Of a stretch of DNA of 64,000 bases, positions 33,643 through 45,477 are shown piece after piece. Source of the DNA: Hydnum rufescens UP504. Its lineage: Eukaryota > Basidiomycota > Agaricomycetes > Cantharellales > Hydnaceae. The notes beneath the pieces were generated by a model. It ran no database searches. It was not told where the DNA came from and worked only from the letters and a program-made list of their open reading frames with translations. Location of the stretch: assembly GCA_014904985.1 (NCBI GenBank), contig MU128989.1, forward strand, positions 33,137-97,136, in the 5' to 3' direction. Within the stretch, counting starts at the first letter, position 1, and each line of letters starts with the position of its first letter. A program made the translations under genes and the position numbers.

Positions 33643-35932
33643 TGTCAGGGCCATGCTGCGATGAGAGCACCAAACAAATATAAACACAGATAATTCCAGC
33701 TAAGTCTGGTGTAAGTCTGGCTAAGTCTGGGAGAATCCGGGCAAGAATGAGATAACAAGGATAGGAGGGGATGGAGAGGCAGTCCAGTGGCCCGGAGGGG
33801 ACTAGGTGGAAATGAGCACAGCAGTCCTTAAGTTCACAGAGTCAACTGGAAAGTACTCAGACCTGTAGTCCGGAGTAACAGCGGAAATCCTGAGATTATG
33901 TAATATGAATATGGAATACATGAAGGCTGACCTGTAGTCCGGAGTAACAGTGGAAATCCTGAGAGACCAAAGCTGGGGTCTCTGGACTTTGCTCTTGGAC
34001 TACTGAGTGATCACTAAACTGGGGGTGGTTATGAGGGGGACAGGAACAGGAACTCGGCCAGGGGCAAACCAGAAGCAATGGGAAATGAAAAGGAAATGAA
34101 ACCAAGATAGGGTTGGACTGGAGTCAAACCAGAATCAAGCCAGAAGCAAAGTGGACTTGGGCAAAGGAAATAAGTGGAGAACCAGACTGGAGGTGGGTGG
34201 ACAAGGACCAGAGTAATCTGGTATAGAAGAAGGGTCAGGAGCTCCAATGACTGTCAAATCAAAATCTGGTTCAGCCAGTGTGTAGATGGGAGACTGTATT
34301 TCTGTTGTTATTCGTTGGGCTGGTTCGCTTCAATGGTTGATCACACTCTGCAAGATGTGTATGGTGTTCAGTGGAGAATAGGAAGGGATATGGACTAGCA
34401 GTAGTCAATGATATATCATTTGGGATGCTTATAGAAAGGCTTATACGTCGTTTGGGATGCTTGTGGAAAGGCTTATATGTCGTGTAGGATGCTTATGGAA
34501 AGGCTTATACATCTGGGATACTTGTGGAAAGGCTTATACATTGTTCGTGTTGTGTTGGTCTGTTTACTGATATTTGTGTATTCTTGTTTATGTTCTCGTG
34601 GTCAAAATGCGGATATCTGTGGGTTATAGACTGGTCAGTGCTTGGTTAGTCTTGTTAGTGTGTTTCTTTCTTCTTTCTTCAGAACCTGATATGTATTTCA
34701 TTATGCTTACTTTTCCTTGGATGTCCAGCAACTCTAACCTTAGGTCCTGCAACTATCCTTGGCTTTAGTTATTCACATAGAGGGCTACCAGTGGCTTTGT
34801 CTCAACAACCTTGAAGATGACTTACTGTAGCTCCAGATGGCTTATAGATAGACTGTTCTTTAGAGGCAAGCAGAAAAGTTGACAGTGGTTGACAGTGATG
34901 ATTTCCAGAGAGGAGATGATTGTGTGGGGATACAGGAAATCTACCAGCTTTTATACCTTTCTGAAGGTGGCTGTGTTTAAGAAATATGACTCCCCCATGG
35001 GTGAGTCATAGGTGAGAACAAAAGAAAAATAACAAGATGATGTAATAATGCGGTCATAGCTGAGTCATGCATAAGGAGAACAAAAGGAATCATGAGGGGT
35101 GATGTCATAGTGATGTCATTCATAAAGAGAACAAAAGGAATCATGAGGGGGGGTGATGTCACCAATTTGCTGAGCATGTGGAATGCTTGGAGCATGAGGT
35201 CACTGACCATGTGGAGCATTCTGGAGGTGAAATGAAAGGATATCTCTGGGTTTTGGAGATTAATTTGAGCATAGTCCAATGGTTAAGGTGTTTTGTTGTT
35301 GGTTGATAATGGGGACAAGTGCATGGGATGGGATTCAATGCAGAAACAGCAGTTTGCATCTGTAATAGATGCTCTTGGTATCATTAGATGCGGATTTTTA
35401 ACAGCTTTCTGGGTGCAGTGGTTCCAAGCAGATCCGGTGTAAACTGACAGAGAATTTCGTTTTTTACTGATGGGTGTTGATTCTGATAGTAATATCGTTC
35501 TGTAGAGTTCAGTTTTGATCTGTTCTTCACACGCTTGGTACCGTCAGATGCGGATTTTTTATATCTTTCCAGGCGCGGTTGTTCCGAGAGGATTAAATGC
35601 GAACTGACAGAGAAATTCTTTTTTTACTGGAAATCCCGGAGTTTGGTAGTAAAATTGGACTGGAGAGTGCAGTTTTGGTCCGTTTGACTTGTGTTAGGTA
35701 CCATTCGAAAGGTGTGAATCGTAGCTTTCTAAGAGTTATATGGGCGTACCTTTCTGATCAAAACTGATGGAGCTATAGAACGAATTTGATTTCCGCGTGT
35801 AGCCATAATTAATTTTGTAATTGGTCATGTGATCATCCAAAGGCTGGGAGTGGTGTGATTTCGCGTTTTCTGATACTGGATGTTTTTATCTTCCACACTG
35901 GAGTTGACTGGAGTAAGGGACAGACCCTGACA
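33643..35932 (+). mobile_element. LTR family A (copy 2), split by a nested insertion
   Basis: The 5' part (33643 to about 34213) begins TGTCAGGGCCATGCTGCGAT and follows the copy at 61088 closely. The 3' end (GGAGTTGACTGGAGTA..CCTGACA) is at about 35896-35932. The 5 bp GGGGG flank both outer ends (33638-33642 and 35933-35937), a target duplication. About 1.68 kb of unrelated sequence lies between the two LTR parts. Removing the whole unit rejoins the partner gene in frame. Confidence 0.75.
34214..35895. mobile_element. Nested insert inside the LTR
   Basis: Composite. 34231-34975 is a copy (inverted) of 42372-43040, including GGGATGCTTGTGGAAAGGCTTATAC-type units of ~37 bp at 34405-34545. 35265-35895 is an inverted copy of 47630-48720 without the LTR found there, including 160-bp tandem units (CTTTCTGGGTGCAG at 35405, variants at 35565 and 35725). 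Identical 64-aa ORFs in the two inverted copies are repeat shadows. Whether it came in as one event is not clear. Confidence 0.6.
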
Positions 35933-37470
35933 GGGGGCATCCTCTTGTGGGTTTTGGCTGGAGGTGATTGAATTGTCAACGGGACACCCTCTAGCTGACT
36001 TGGGTTCAGGCCCATTGCATCATCGGGGGTGGAATCCTCTTGCTGGTTTTGGTTCGCAGTGGCATCATCAGTGAGGGTGTCCTCTCGTGGATCTTCATTC
36101 AAGCTGATTGTAGAACTGACATCAGGAGTTTTCAGTGGGCTGTCGGGGCGGACATCTTCACTGTTGGTGCTATCATTACTGTTTACATGGCTCACTTTAT
36201 CATCCTCATCCGGATTGACATCGTTCTCGGTGTCTGTGACATCTGTTGAAGGAGGGGTGTTGGAAAGGAGGCCATATTTCTCCTCACACTTGTTTCATGC
36301 TGAGGGCATATTAAAATTATGAGTCCTAATTCATTCCAAACAGTCAAAGAGTATGCATACAGTGTACTATCTTCAGGAACTCAATGTACTTGGGAATAAC
36401 CATGTCTGTAAAAAGGGAAGTGGCAAATGTGTTGAAGTCAATGGGATGGGAACCTGGCCTGGCATGACACCTTGGTGCATACTGGGACATCTCAGGGGTA
36501 GAATCGAGAATTAGACACAGATGGCAGACTTACCATGTCACAACCATATCGCCTTGGCTCTTCAATTCTGGTCCACCAGCAATAATCATCAAGGATTTTC
36601 CTGTACATTCCTGTATCATCAATAAGACCTTCTCAAGCCATGGGTTAAGGTTGTTGCAAGCCCTAGGAAAGTAAACTGAGTATGAGAGTGAAATTAAAGG
36701 CAGGATTAATTACTTACACTTGTTGTTTCTCCAGCGACTCTAGGTCTGTGTTCCTGCCCTCCCACACTTTGACTGCATTCTCGTAATCCGTTGTCTGTCT
36801 TTCCTTGATGATCTGCTGGATTTCTATAGTCTTGGTAAGCCATTTTTCTTTGGTGATCCGCTGCTGCATTACGATATCATCCCATCACACTTTTCCGGAG
36901 GGTAGTGGCTGATTGTAGTCAATGGCAAGCTGGATGTCAATGGCAGGCTTAACTTGCTCATCATAGAATAGTGCTGAGTATACATGAACGAGCTGTTTGC
37001 GATGCAGCTTCGGAATGCCAGGAAATTCAACCATAGAGTTGGGAATGGAGAGCGATTCAGGTAGAAGGACAGGGAATATATCCTTGGTGACATTGGTGGA
37101 GCTGTCTTCATCATCCTTGTGTACCTTCCTTGGACTCCAATGATGCTTAAACCAATGTCTCAATGCCTTCAGATGTGTAGGTCAGTAAAATAGCATGAAT
37201 AGAGCCCGAAATAGCACATACCAATTGTTTTTTTGTCAAATTCTTCTCATACGTACGAAGTGCTTCGGGATTGCTCAGCTCTTCGTACATAGCCCCAGGG
37301 ACTGGTTCAAAATCATCAGGCAAGCTGATGTGGTACAACACAAACCACATGCTATAGAACTTTTCAAACCATTGTGATTGTGAGTGATTTTTGCAGGCAG
37401 CAATGTATTCAGGACCATAGCCATTGAGGTATTCATGCCTGGTCCCTTGGGCCCATGATTGGGGAGCCAT
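35933..37470 (-). pseudogene. Partner gene of pair 2, N-terminal half
   Basis: Starts MAPQSWAQG at 37470, close to the opposite-strand gene at 37552. Blocks: WFEKFYSMWFVLYH; LRHWFKHHW after an intron; FPGIPKLHRKQLVHVYSALFY; WDDIVMQQRITKEKW; LLMIQECTGKSLMIIAGGPE; then an acidic tail with repeated QEDSTPDDA/PREDTLTDDA and PLTIQS..KRMPP motifs. The order equals that of the pair-1 partner (15532). It is cut at 35933 by the LTR; the PLT(I/V)QS..KR(M/I) motif continues on the other side at 33642. Function unknown. Confidence 0.65.
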
Positions 37471-37551
37471 AGTGTAGACAAAGTGTGGAATCAAAGGCCG
37501 GAATCAAATCAACACCTCGTGCAATGCATGTGCAACACAACTGATTCCTTT

Positions 37552-38194
37552 ATGGAGGCTCTTGCCCTCACTGCATTATCTGAGAGTAAGGATACTCAGA
37601 TATATATCTATGGTTTACTAATTCTCCCTGGTGTGCAGTGCAGGATGTGGATCATCTGACAGAAGCAATCCGGAAACTTACAGTTGCTTGCAATGCTCTG
37701 ATTGCATCTCAAGATGGGAATGTATCGGATGATCCCCAGCCCACTCAGGCTGCTACAGGTACCCCATCTCTCTCTGGCCCCACTGTCTGCACCACTTCTA
37801 CAGTCTCTACACCTTCCACAATCCCTGTATCATCCATTGCCTCAAGTTCCCTGACTGCCAACACTAAACCCAGTGCAATTGAGATGGCCGCCGCTAATGC
37901 CGCCCTTGCCAAGTGTATCAAAGAGTGCATGGCCCAGAAAACACGCTGGTACGTGGTCTATGTGGGAAGGGAGATAGGTGTGTTTACTCAATGGTGAGTC
38001 CAACTTTTAATCCCTTTTCTATTGGAACAACTCAAAGGTCCCTCAATAGGTCTGAAGTTCAAGCATCAGTCACTGGATATCCACATAACTCCCACGAGTC
38101 TTGCACATCAGAACAAGATGCGAATGATCGCTTCATGAGGCACGCAATAAGGGCTGGACTTGCAATTGAGACAGAATTGCCTTGTGGTTCTTAA
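37552..38194 (+). CDS. Viroplasmin/RNase H1 N-terminal-type domain protein (divergent pair 2)
   Basis: Three exons: 37552-37585, 37639-37993, 38050-38194. Introns are GTAAGG..CAG and GTGAGT..TAG. Lengths sum to 534 nt, an intact 177-aa protein. N-terminal DVDHLTEAIRKLTVACNALI resembles the helix of the 15438 gene; a Thr/Ser/Pro-rich linker follows; the C-terminus reads RWYVVYVGREIGVFTQW, SEVQASVTGYPHNSHE and SEQDANDRF. WYVV..GR..GVF..W..V..V.GYP is the viroplasmin/RNase H1-N signature. The last intron splits the same Trp codon as in pair 1, so the genes are orthologous in structure. The start lies 81 bp from the partner gene's start. Confidence 0.8.
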
Positions 38195-39170
38195 ATCTTT
38201 TGTATTTACACTCTCATTACAGTAGCACTGAATGTACTGGACTGCTGGTGACTTTTGAAAGGCCAGCATTCTCTGGCATTGAGTTTGCCCTTTGTCCTTT
38301 GTCCTTCCTCATTTGTGCAGGAGAATTACTGTGTTCTGAGCGGGTGAGTATGAGCTATTTTTCTGACCTACTGGTGAGTCTGACTAAATGAACAATAGTC
38401 TAGATTCTTATATCTTGTCCTATATCATGGAAATGATTTCCTGCTGTCATATCAACACTTGGTTGACATTACATCTGACCAAAGCCAGCAGCTACCTACT
38501 TGGTATCATTCCAACCTATGCACAGCTTGCCACACATACATCACTCACATTCTGTGTTGGGGAAAGGGAGATCTAGGTTGGTGTTGCTTGACAATGCCGA
38601 TGTCTGTCATCTTAAGTATGATCACATGAAGGTAAAGTCGATAGCCACTCAGTCAGGTGGTTTTGGCCACACCTGTAAAGCTAACTGTGATTTTCTCGCA
38701 GCTACCACCATTCTTGCTCTCCCGAAAGCCAGCTGCTATTCACTCATGCAGGACTCGCCATCATTTGCAAAGCAGACCATCACTTACTCGCACACAACTG
38801 GCTATGTTTGCACCATCGTATCTCAAACTCTACATGACTGCCAACTACAAGCCTCAGTTTTGGTTACCAACACATCATGTACCATGCCCCTTGCCTCAGT
38901 TCTTACTACATATATCGAGGAACGTCAATCCACTCTGTCCATTGAGGACTTCGCAGATATCAAGCAATGTTGACCTGCCTCTATACCATCATTTGCTTGC
39001 CCACACGTACTCTCGTCTATTCATCTATGAAGCAGATGAACATTCATTCCCAGGTGTTCAACATCCTTCATACGACTCTACCCTACAAGCCCCCCAGAAA
39101 CTTTCTTCCTCTTTTCCCCCTTCCAATTTTTTTTGATCATGTCATGCAATACCTAGAGTTTTTATTGAAA
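38195..39170 (+). other. Unassigned ORFs
   Basis: Two overlapping plus-strand frames of 157 and 159 aa (38500-38973, 38657-39136). Neither shows a recognisable domain, and they overlap in different frames, so at most one is real. Mostly likely decayed sequence downstream of the viroplasmin-type gene. Confidence 0.25.
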
Positions 39171-39204
39171 TGAATTCTGTGTGGGTTGGTCTTTCTTACA
39201 TTAT

Positions 39205-39690
39205 TTTTGAATGGCAGGGGGGGCGGGAAGCTGATGAGGCAACCCATCGTTATATCCAATAAGCCCAGTAGGTACAATTTGAATAGGCAGTGAGCAGGGG
39301 GGCAGGAAACCGACAAGGCAAGCTGTCATTATATCCAATGAGCCCGGTAAGTACAATTTGAATGGGCAGTGAGCAGGGGGGAGCTGATGAGGAACCCATC
39401 AATATATCCAATAACCCCAGTAAGTATGATTTGAATGGGCAGCAAGCAGGAGAGGCGGGCCAATGAGGCAACCTGCTGCTATATCCGGTAGCCTGAGTAT
39501 TTAAATGGGCAGTGAGCAAGGGGGACAGGAAGCCGGCAAGACAGCCTACTGTTATATCCAATAGCCCCGGCAACCCACTGACCCAATACTATTTGAATGG
39601 GCAGTGAGCAAGGGGGGCGGGAAGCCGACGAGGCAACCCAGCTGATATATCTGATAAACCCACCAGCCTGCTAACCCGCTCCTAATATTA
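39205..39690. repeat. Minisatellite of ~70-93-bp units
   Basis: About six imperfect units start with GAATGGGCAGTGAGCAGGGG (39209, 39280, 39360, 39432, ~39502, 39595) and continue with GGGAAGC.GA.GAGGCAACCC and ATATCCAATAAGCCC. The minus frame is open through several units but is a repeat shadow. Confidence 0.9.
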
Positions 39691-41091
39691 GTAATTCTCC
39701 TGGTTGATTTTATTAGGTAATATTAAGGATATTAGACTGGAAGACTAGACATGCTTGCTAACCATAGAATTCACATCAGCCCTCACAGTCCCATACTGTG
39801 TTTGATGTCATCAATACTACAGTATAGGCTGAGATCGTATCAATGGGTCCCAAATGCATAAGCAAAATAAATTGGTAGAGGAAAAACACTCACTCATCAA
39901 ATCTATTAGGAACAACATCTACGAGTGCCTTCATAAGTCCCAGCTACCCAGAGTCATTGGGAACCCTCCAGAGGAACCTGACAGATTTACAATTCTTGAC
40001 TCATTACAAAAGTCCTCACTGGGCCACAAGATAAGGCCATCAAGTGGTCCAAGACCCGACACCATTGGCATTAAATCCCCATGGTTTTGTGAAGTAGCTG
40101 GTAACTGACCTAGTCCATTGAGGATTGAAACAAATGGATCCCATGATGGGATTCCAAAATGCCAACATAGAGGGGGACTCACCCTACAAGGTCCTGCGAA
40201 AGTCTGCAGTCTGTCCCAGTCATTTAGGAAGGCTCGCATTATGACATCAGACCACATGGGCACTTGTTTTGATCCATGATCGTATGAGACTGGGGAGCCT
40301 CCATACCATCTTGTGAGGGGCCGAACAATTGTCAGGTCAGGGAAAATGGCACCTGGCCCATGAGCATTATCCCATCACCTGCACTACCTTCCAGACAAGC
40401 CTGACACCCAAGGATGTATTATGCACTCATGCCTACAAGGGATCTGGGGACCCAATAACAACATGGCTTGTTCTTATGCCCACTCTTTTTTGCCTTGTGC
40501 ACTGCATTCTAGGGGATCTCACCTTCCATGAGCCAAAGTCAGTCTGGGATGACTTCACTAGAGTCATGAAATCACCTGCATGGCCTGTCATTTGAAGAAA
40601 TTACCCCTCATGACCAAAGGGACTGGGGGGCTGTGTTAGTGGTGTTATGAGTCCCTTAGGCCTTAGGGCAACTTCATTCTTTTACATGGATTTACTATAG
40701 CTTTCTAGAGCTAAACTGGTGGAAAGCTTCTCCTCATAGAGGAGTTTGGTGCTGCCCCGGAATTGCCCCTCTTCTCACATAGCTTTCTTAGTCATACTTC
40801 CTGTATGGAAAGAGCCGTGGCAATGCCCAGATGATGTATTTTTTCTACCACCATCAACTGTCCATCTCATAGAGTTGTGGACCTGTTGATTATGCACTAC
40901 ACACTGTGTGACTCCCAGCTTTATGACTAAACCTCCTTACTTTTCCCTAGTGGGCATAGAAACCCTAACCCTCCAGGAACTGCTAGCCTGTCAGGCTAGG
41001 CGGAACAGTCTCAGTCCCACAGACTGGACTAATCCATTGGAACCAGAACCTCCTCCATCCTCTGGTCCCTCCCCACTCCTTAATTCAGATA
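39691..41091. other. No assigned gene; short shared block near 39790
   Basis: Short ORFs (84-88 aa) with no domain. The stretch around 39790-39832 (TGTTTGATG..ATACTACAGTATAGGCTG) resembles 18995-19035, so it may be the end of a dispersed element. Confidence 0.3.
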
Positions 41092-42019
41092 CTACCGAAT
41101 TAACACCTTTAATGCGAAGAGTGGCAAAACTGTGCAATAGTTGGTATTGATTGAGCTGAAAAAGCCTGTCAGTGATATTCTGAGATATGAGGAGATTTCA
41201 CTCACCTGGCTGTAAGGAAGGCAGCATGCTTTCTTCTCCTTTTCCAGGACCTTGTTGATTTCATTGTGGAGGTATGGCCAACCTGGCAACACCAATGACA
41301 GGGGCCATGATGAAAGCCCCTGAATTAACTCATCTATTTCCTCATCCTCATTGTCATCTGAATCTCCAGTATCTTCAGTGATAGGCTTCATTATGCAAGC
41401 TCACTTCAGGCAGATGTCCCCCATGGAATTGGGAATGGGTACAATAGGGACAAGTGGCAGGGGGGACTCAGGTTGGTTGGGACTGAGTGGAAATTGAGAT
41501 TCATTCATTGTATCAACATTAAATTGAGGAGGGGAGGGGGACCATGAGGAGACATAGATGGGAGATGAAACAGGATGAGATCAACAGGCAGGGAAAAAAT
41601 CCAGCATCCCTTGAGTGGCAATCTGTTTCTTGTACCTGCACTGTGTCCGCCCCGACTTGCGTGCAACATCTGGGCCTTTGGCATAAGTTTTTGGACAACC
41701 TAAGGCCAACTAAATTGAGATTTCCATAGAATTTTGGACATTTCACACCTTGAGATTCAGTCCTCCTTTTCTTTTCACTTGGCAGCCACTCATCAGCATC
41801 AAGACTTGCTGAAAGAGACTTGAGTTGCTTATTTATGTGAATATCCTCCTGCTCAAGATCATTATCATCAGGATCATCAAGATTGGCATCTTCACTGGCA
41901 ATGTAACAGGATGCAGCATTTTCACAGTGACTGTATGGATCCCAGGTGGAGTCTTCATCATCAGAGTCATTTGGGTCATTTATTTGCCAAAAATAAGAAG
42001 TTATTTGGGCATTGCCCAT
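41092..42019 (-). pseudogene. N-terminal fragment of a transposase-like protein (tentative)
   Basis: Minus-strand frames 42019-41519 and 41391-41092. The first has an acidic N-terminus, then SEKKRRTESQG, KFYGNLNLVG and RDAGFFPC. The second has a DDNEDEEIDELIQ run and WPYLHNEINKVLEKEKKACCLPYSQVSE (split by me for length at the end of LEKEK). A LHNEIN..K..LP.SQ block is one I associate with basidiomycete DDE-transposase N-termini, but the catalytic domain is absent. Weak call. Confidence 0.3.
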
Positions 42020-42371
42020 TAAGTTAATTCAGGAGGTCAAGCAGGTGTTTCCGAATGTGAGTCCACTCAGTGCACTCCAACTAATTGTACATTTCTGTCT
42101 TCCTGGGCACAGCTGGGGACATAATCTCTACAGAATCACTCTCTCCTGGTTAATAGCCACATTCAGGCACAACCCTGAGCCTGGGTGCTTAATTTTAAGG
42201 GTCTGGCCAAATTTTTTGTGTAATTGTCAAAAAAAAAACAGAATTAAGACCAGCTGAGCATGTATTAAGCTTCTTAGAGCATCTGTGAAGACATAGAAAT
42301 AATTTCCAGATGATTTTGTGGAGTCTTTCAGAGGCAAAATAAATTGGATGACTTTGCCTGTCCATGACTGT

Positions 42372-43040
42372 ATAAAAGCTGGTAGATTTCCTGTACCCCC
42401 CCATCATCTCCTCTCTGGAAATCATCACTGTCAACCACTGTCAACTTTTCTGCTTGCCTCTAAAGAACAGTCTATCTATAAGCCATCTGGAGCTAAGTCA
42501 TCTTCAAGGTTGTTGAGACAAAGCCACTGGAAGCGCTCTACACAAATCACTAAAGCCAAGGATAGTTGCAGGACCTAAGGTTAGAGTTGCTGGACATCCA
42601 AGGAAAAGTAAGCACAATGAAATATGAATCAGGTTTTGAAGAAAGAAGGAAGAAACATACTAACAATACTAAGCACTGACCAGTCTGTAACTCACAGATA
42701 TCTGCATTTTGACCAGGAGAATGTAAACAAGAATATACAAATATCAGTAAATGAACCAACACAACATGAACAATGTATAAGCCTTTCTACAAGCATCCCA
42801 GACAATGTATAAGCCTTCCTACAAGCATCTCAGATGACATATCATTGACTACAGCTAGTCCATATCCCATCCTATTCTCCACTGAACACCATACACATCT
42901 TGCAGAGTGTGATCAACCATTGAAGCAAACCAACCCAACGAATAACAACAGAAATACAGTCTCCCATCTACACACTGGCTGAACCAGATTTTGATTTGAC
43001 AGTCATCAGAGCTCCCAACCCTTCTTCTATACTGCATCAC
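42372..43040 (-). repeat. Second copy of the 34231-34975 repeat, inverted
   Basis: Reverse complement of this segment matches 34231-34975 closely (for example CAAGATGTGTATGGTGTTCA and CTGTTCTTTAGAGGCAAGC). It has fewer of the ~37-bp GGGATGCTTGTAGAAAGGCT units (two against four). Similarity ends at about ACCAGCTTTTATA on one side and TAGAAGAAGGGT on the other. It is short of clear terminal repeats; it may be an LTR or end of an unidentified element. Confidence 0.75.
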
Positions 43041-43129
43041 AGCTACTGGTACCATACCAGGTTTGGTGTTGGAAATACTACAGCATTGGCTGCTCATCAG
43101 GCTGCCTCGTCCCATCATCCCCCTTCAAG

Positions 43130-43560
43130 ATCTCCCCTTTGTGTCCTGATACCCCCTCCTAGCACACTGACACCTCCACCTTGCACACCAACACCACCTC
43201 ACATTCCTACACCCCATCACAAGTCTACACCCCCTCCTCACATACCAACACCACATCCCTGTGTGCCTACACCCCCTTGCATGCCAACATCCCCTCAGGA
43301 ACTGACACCTCCTCAGAAATCAACACTCACACCTTGTGAGTTGACCCCTCTCCCACCTTGTGAATTGACCCCCCCCCCTGCCTCATGAGTTGACACCCTC
43401 AACAATTGACTCCCTGCCTCATGAGTTGATGCCCCCCCCCTCATGATCCTTGTGAGTTGACCCCCCCACCTCATGAGTTGACTTCTCCACCTCACAAGTT
43501 GATGCCCCCACCCTGTGAACTGACTCCTCATGTGCTGACCCCCCCTCAATGTCTGGACTG
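43130..43560. repeat. Proline-coding low-complexity and ~24-30-bp repeats
   Basis: First a CACC/CCTCC-rich stretch (ACACCCCCTC, CACACCAACACC), then repeats of CCTCATGAGTTGAC / CTTGTGAGTTGACC. Open frames on both strands here are a result of composition. Confidence 0.8.
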
Positions 43561-43689
43561 TGATGAGGAGCAGAGGGCTCATAAGAGGGTAGATAGTGAG
43601 TACTATCCTTTTGTCTCAAGTGTTCTGTGGTACCAGGACAAAGTGCTTATCATTCATGCTCAGGGTCTCCAGGCAACTCTAGGTCAGAC

Positions 43690-43830
43690 AATCACCCTCA
43701 CCCTCACTCTTCTCACTCTTCTTGTTCCCATTCTTGTCCTCACTCCCATTCTCATCCTTGCTCCCATTCTCATCCTCACTCCCACTCTCATCCTTGCACC
43801 TGTTCTCATCCTCACACCCATTCTCCATGA
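43690..43830. repeat. 18-bp tandem repeat
   Basis: Units of CTCATCCTCACTCCCATT type. The minus strand encodes an acidic series (SEDENGSKDENGSEDKNG), which lies inside a 172-aa minus-strand ORF (43679-44197). It is not certain which strand, if either, is coding. Confidence 0.85.
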
Positions 43831-44019
43831 TATCGCACCTGCTCCCCATGAAATCACACCTGCTCCCCATGATATCACACCCACTCCCCTCAATATTGCA
43901 CCCACTCTTGATTCCAATCTTGCCCTCAGCCTCATTCTGATCCCCACTCTCACCCACACTCCCCATCTCATCTCCATTTCCCTCAAAATTGGACTCAAAC
44001 TCAATCCCCTCAGTCCCAT

Positions 44020-45357
44020 ATGCATGATCCTCATGATCACAGGTACAGGAACCATACAGGGGGTCCCCAATCCCTTCCACATCATAGGGGTCCATCAAGC
44101 ACATCATATTGGCCTGCACCACACCCCCAGGTGGCTTCAACTTCTGTGAGGTGTTATGGGCATTTGATGCCCATTGTACAGAGAGGGAGAGGTGCATTGG
44201 TGCCAGAACTTTCTGCCTGTCATAGTGAGGGGCAGGGAAGTTCTCAAGGGCAGGAGAATTATCAGCAGCAAGGTGGTTCTTTTGGGGATCAGGGTCTTCA
44301 AGGTCATGGTGGTCCTGTGCCTGTGCATCCTGCTGGCCAGGGTCATGGATCTTGGGCCAGTGCAGTTAGTGGGTCCACCACTAATGTCTTGGTGCCTCAG
44401 CAACAGGTGGCAGCCCAGGCAACACCATATGACCCCATTATAATTGGTCATTTGCTCAATGCACTTAGTGGACCTGCCCCTAATGTTCTGATGCCTCAGC
44501 CACAGGTGGTGGTGTTGGGGATGCTTTACTCCCCCATCCCAGTGGGCAATTGGTTCATCATCTCTCTGGGCCCTGTTCCAGAAGGCTTCCAAACACCTGA
44601 TGTATGGCTGGCTCTGTACCCACAGGTGATTGCAGCTCACACAGAATGCAAGAAGGGCAAGGTTTCGATTCAGCTTCTGTCCAAATGGAGCCACCCACAC
44701 AATGAGCTGAAGGTGACTTTGGAGGGATGGGCTGCAACTTGTGCAGCTGAGGTCACAACTGTCACAATCAATGCTTCACATGTGCCATCTGGGCATTACA
44801 CTGGGTTGAGGGATTTAGAATATATTGATCAGGTATATGCTCATGCTCACAGCCAGCAGGAACTGGACAATCTTTTGGCAATAGCACCTCCTTTGATTAA
44901 GGACAAAGATTCTAGGTCTCAATATGGGGAGTACTTCCTCAACTATGACCAGTATCCACCAATCATTGGTCCATTAATACCTAGGGACCAGCACTTATGT
45001 CACCTCCAAGTTGTTGAATTTGACACTGTGTGGTTGGTTGCCTGGCTTGCCCAATTGCCCATCCAAACTGTTGCTCTTGATCTTTGTCAAATGGACATGA
45101 TGATCCATGCCCATAGCAATCATGTGATGAGTGTTGGGCTCATGACAATGATGTGGCCTACCTCAGGACCTGTTGATGCCATTATTTGTTGGATCTGTCA
45201 GTTGGTAAATGAGGGTCACAGCACCACTTGGGCACCCAATCTACTTCCAGATGAATCCTTTGGATTTGTGAAGTCTCCTCCTGTTTGGTGTATCAAATTG
45301 GATTTGAACCTCAAGCCCCCCAAATACTCCAAACCTACTGAGTCCTTGGCCTTGTAA
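44020..45357 (+). CDS. Unrecognised protein, up to 445 aa
   Basis: The longest uninterrupted frame of the region; the true start may be internal. The first ~100 residues are Gln/Gly/Ser-rich (GQGSSQGQENYQQQGG), followed by two related segments (NVLVPQQQVAAQATPYDP and NVLMPQPQVVVLGMLYSP), then a more ordered part with YIDQVYAHAHSQQELDN, FLNYDQYPPIIGPLIP and WICQLVNEG. AATAAA lies at 45398-45403, shortly after the stop, as expected for a transcribed gene. No domain is recognised; there is no transmembrane segment. The internal duplication and repeat-rich surroundings fit a transposon-borne gene, but this is inference. Confidence 0.5.
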   Translation: MHDPHDHRYRNHTGGPQSLPHHRGPSSTSYWPAPHPQVASTSVRCYGHLMPIVQRGRGALVPELSACHSEGQGSSQGQENYQQQGGSFGDQGLQGHGGPVPVHPAGQGHGSWASAVSGSTTNVLVPQQQVAAQATPYDPIIIGHLLNALSGPAPNVLMPQPQVVVLGMLYSPIPVGNWFIISLGPVPEGFQTPDVWLALYPQVIAAHTECKKGKVSIQLLSKWSHPHNELKVTLEGWAATCAAEVTTVTINASHVPSGHYTGLRDLEYIDQVYAHAHSQQELDNLLAIAPPLIKDKDSRSQYGEYFLNYDQYPPIIGPLIPRDQHLCHLQVVEFDTVWLVAWLAQLPIQTVALDLCQMDMMIHAHSNHVMSVGLMTMMWPTSGPVDAIICWICQLVNEGHSTTWAPNLLPDESFGFVKSPPVWCIKLDLNLKPPKYSKPTESLAL

Positions 45358-45477
45358 TTTTCATCCTTCTCCACATTCTTTTCCTTTGTGTATTCATAAT
45401 AAAGTAAAGTTAATACCATATATGGTGTAAAGTTTATTCCTATACAGTTGCAATGCTATTTGGCATCTGCCAGTGTC

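Noticed and set aside
35833..36195. Separate 120-aa gene
   Set aside because: It is the acidic linker region of the partner gene of pair 2 running on into the LTR and the nested insert.
43679..44197. 172-aa acidic protein on the minus strand
   Set aside because: It depends on the 18-bp repeat (ENGSEDE units) and overlaps the longer plus-strand ORF; kept only as an ambiguity note.
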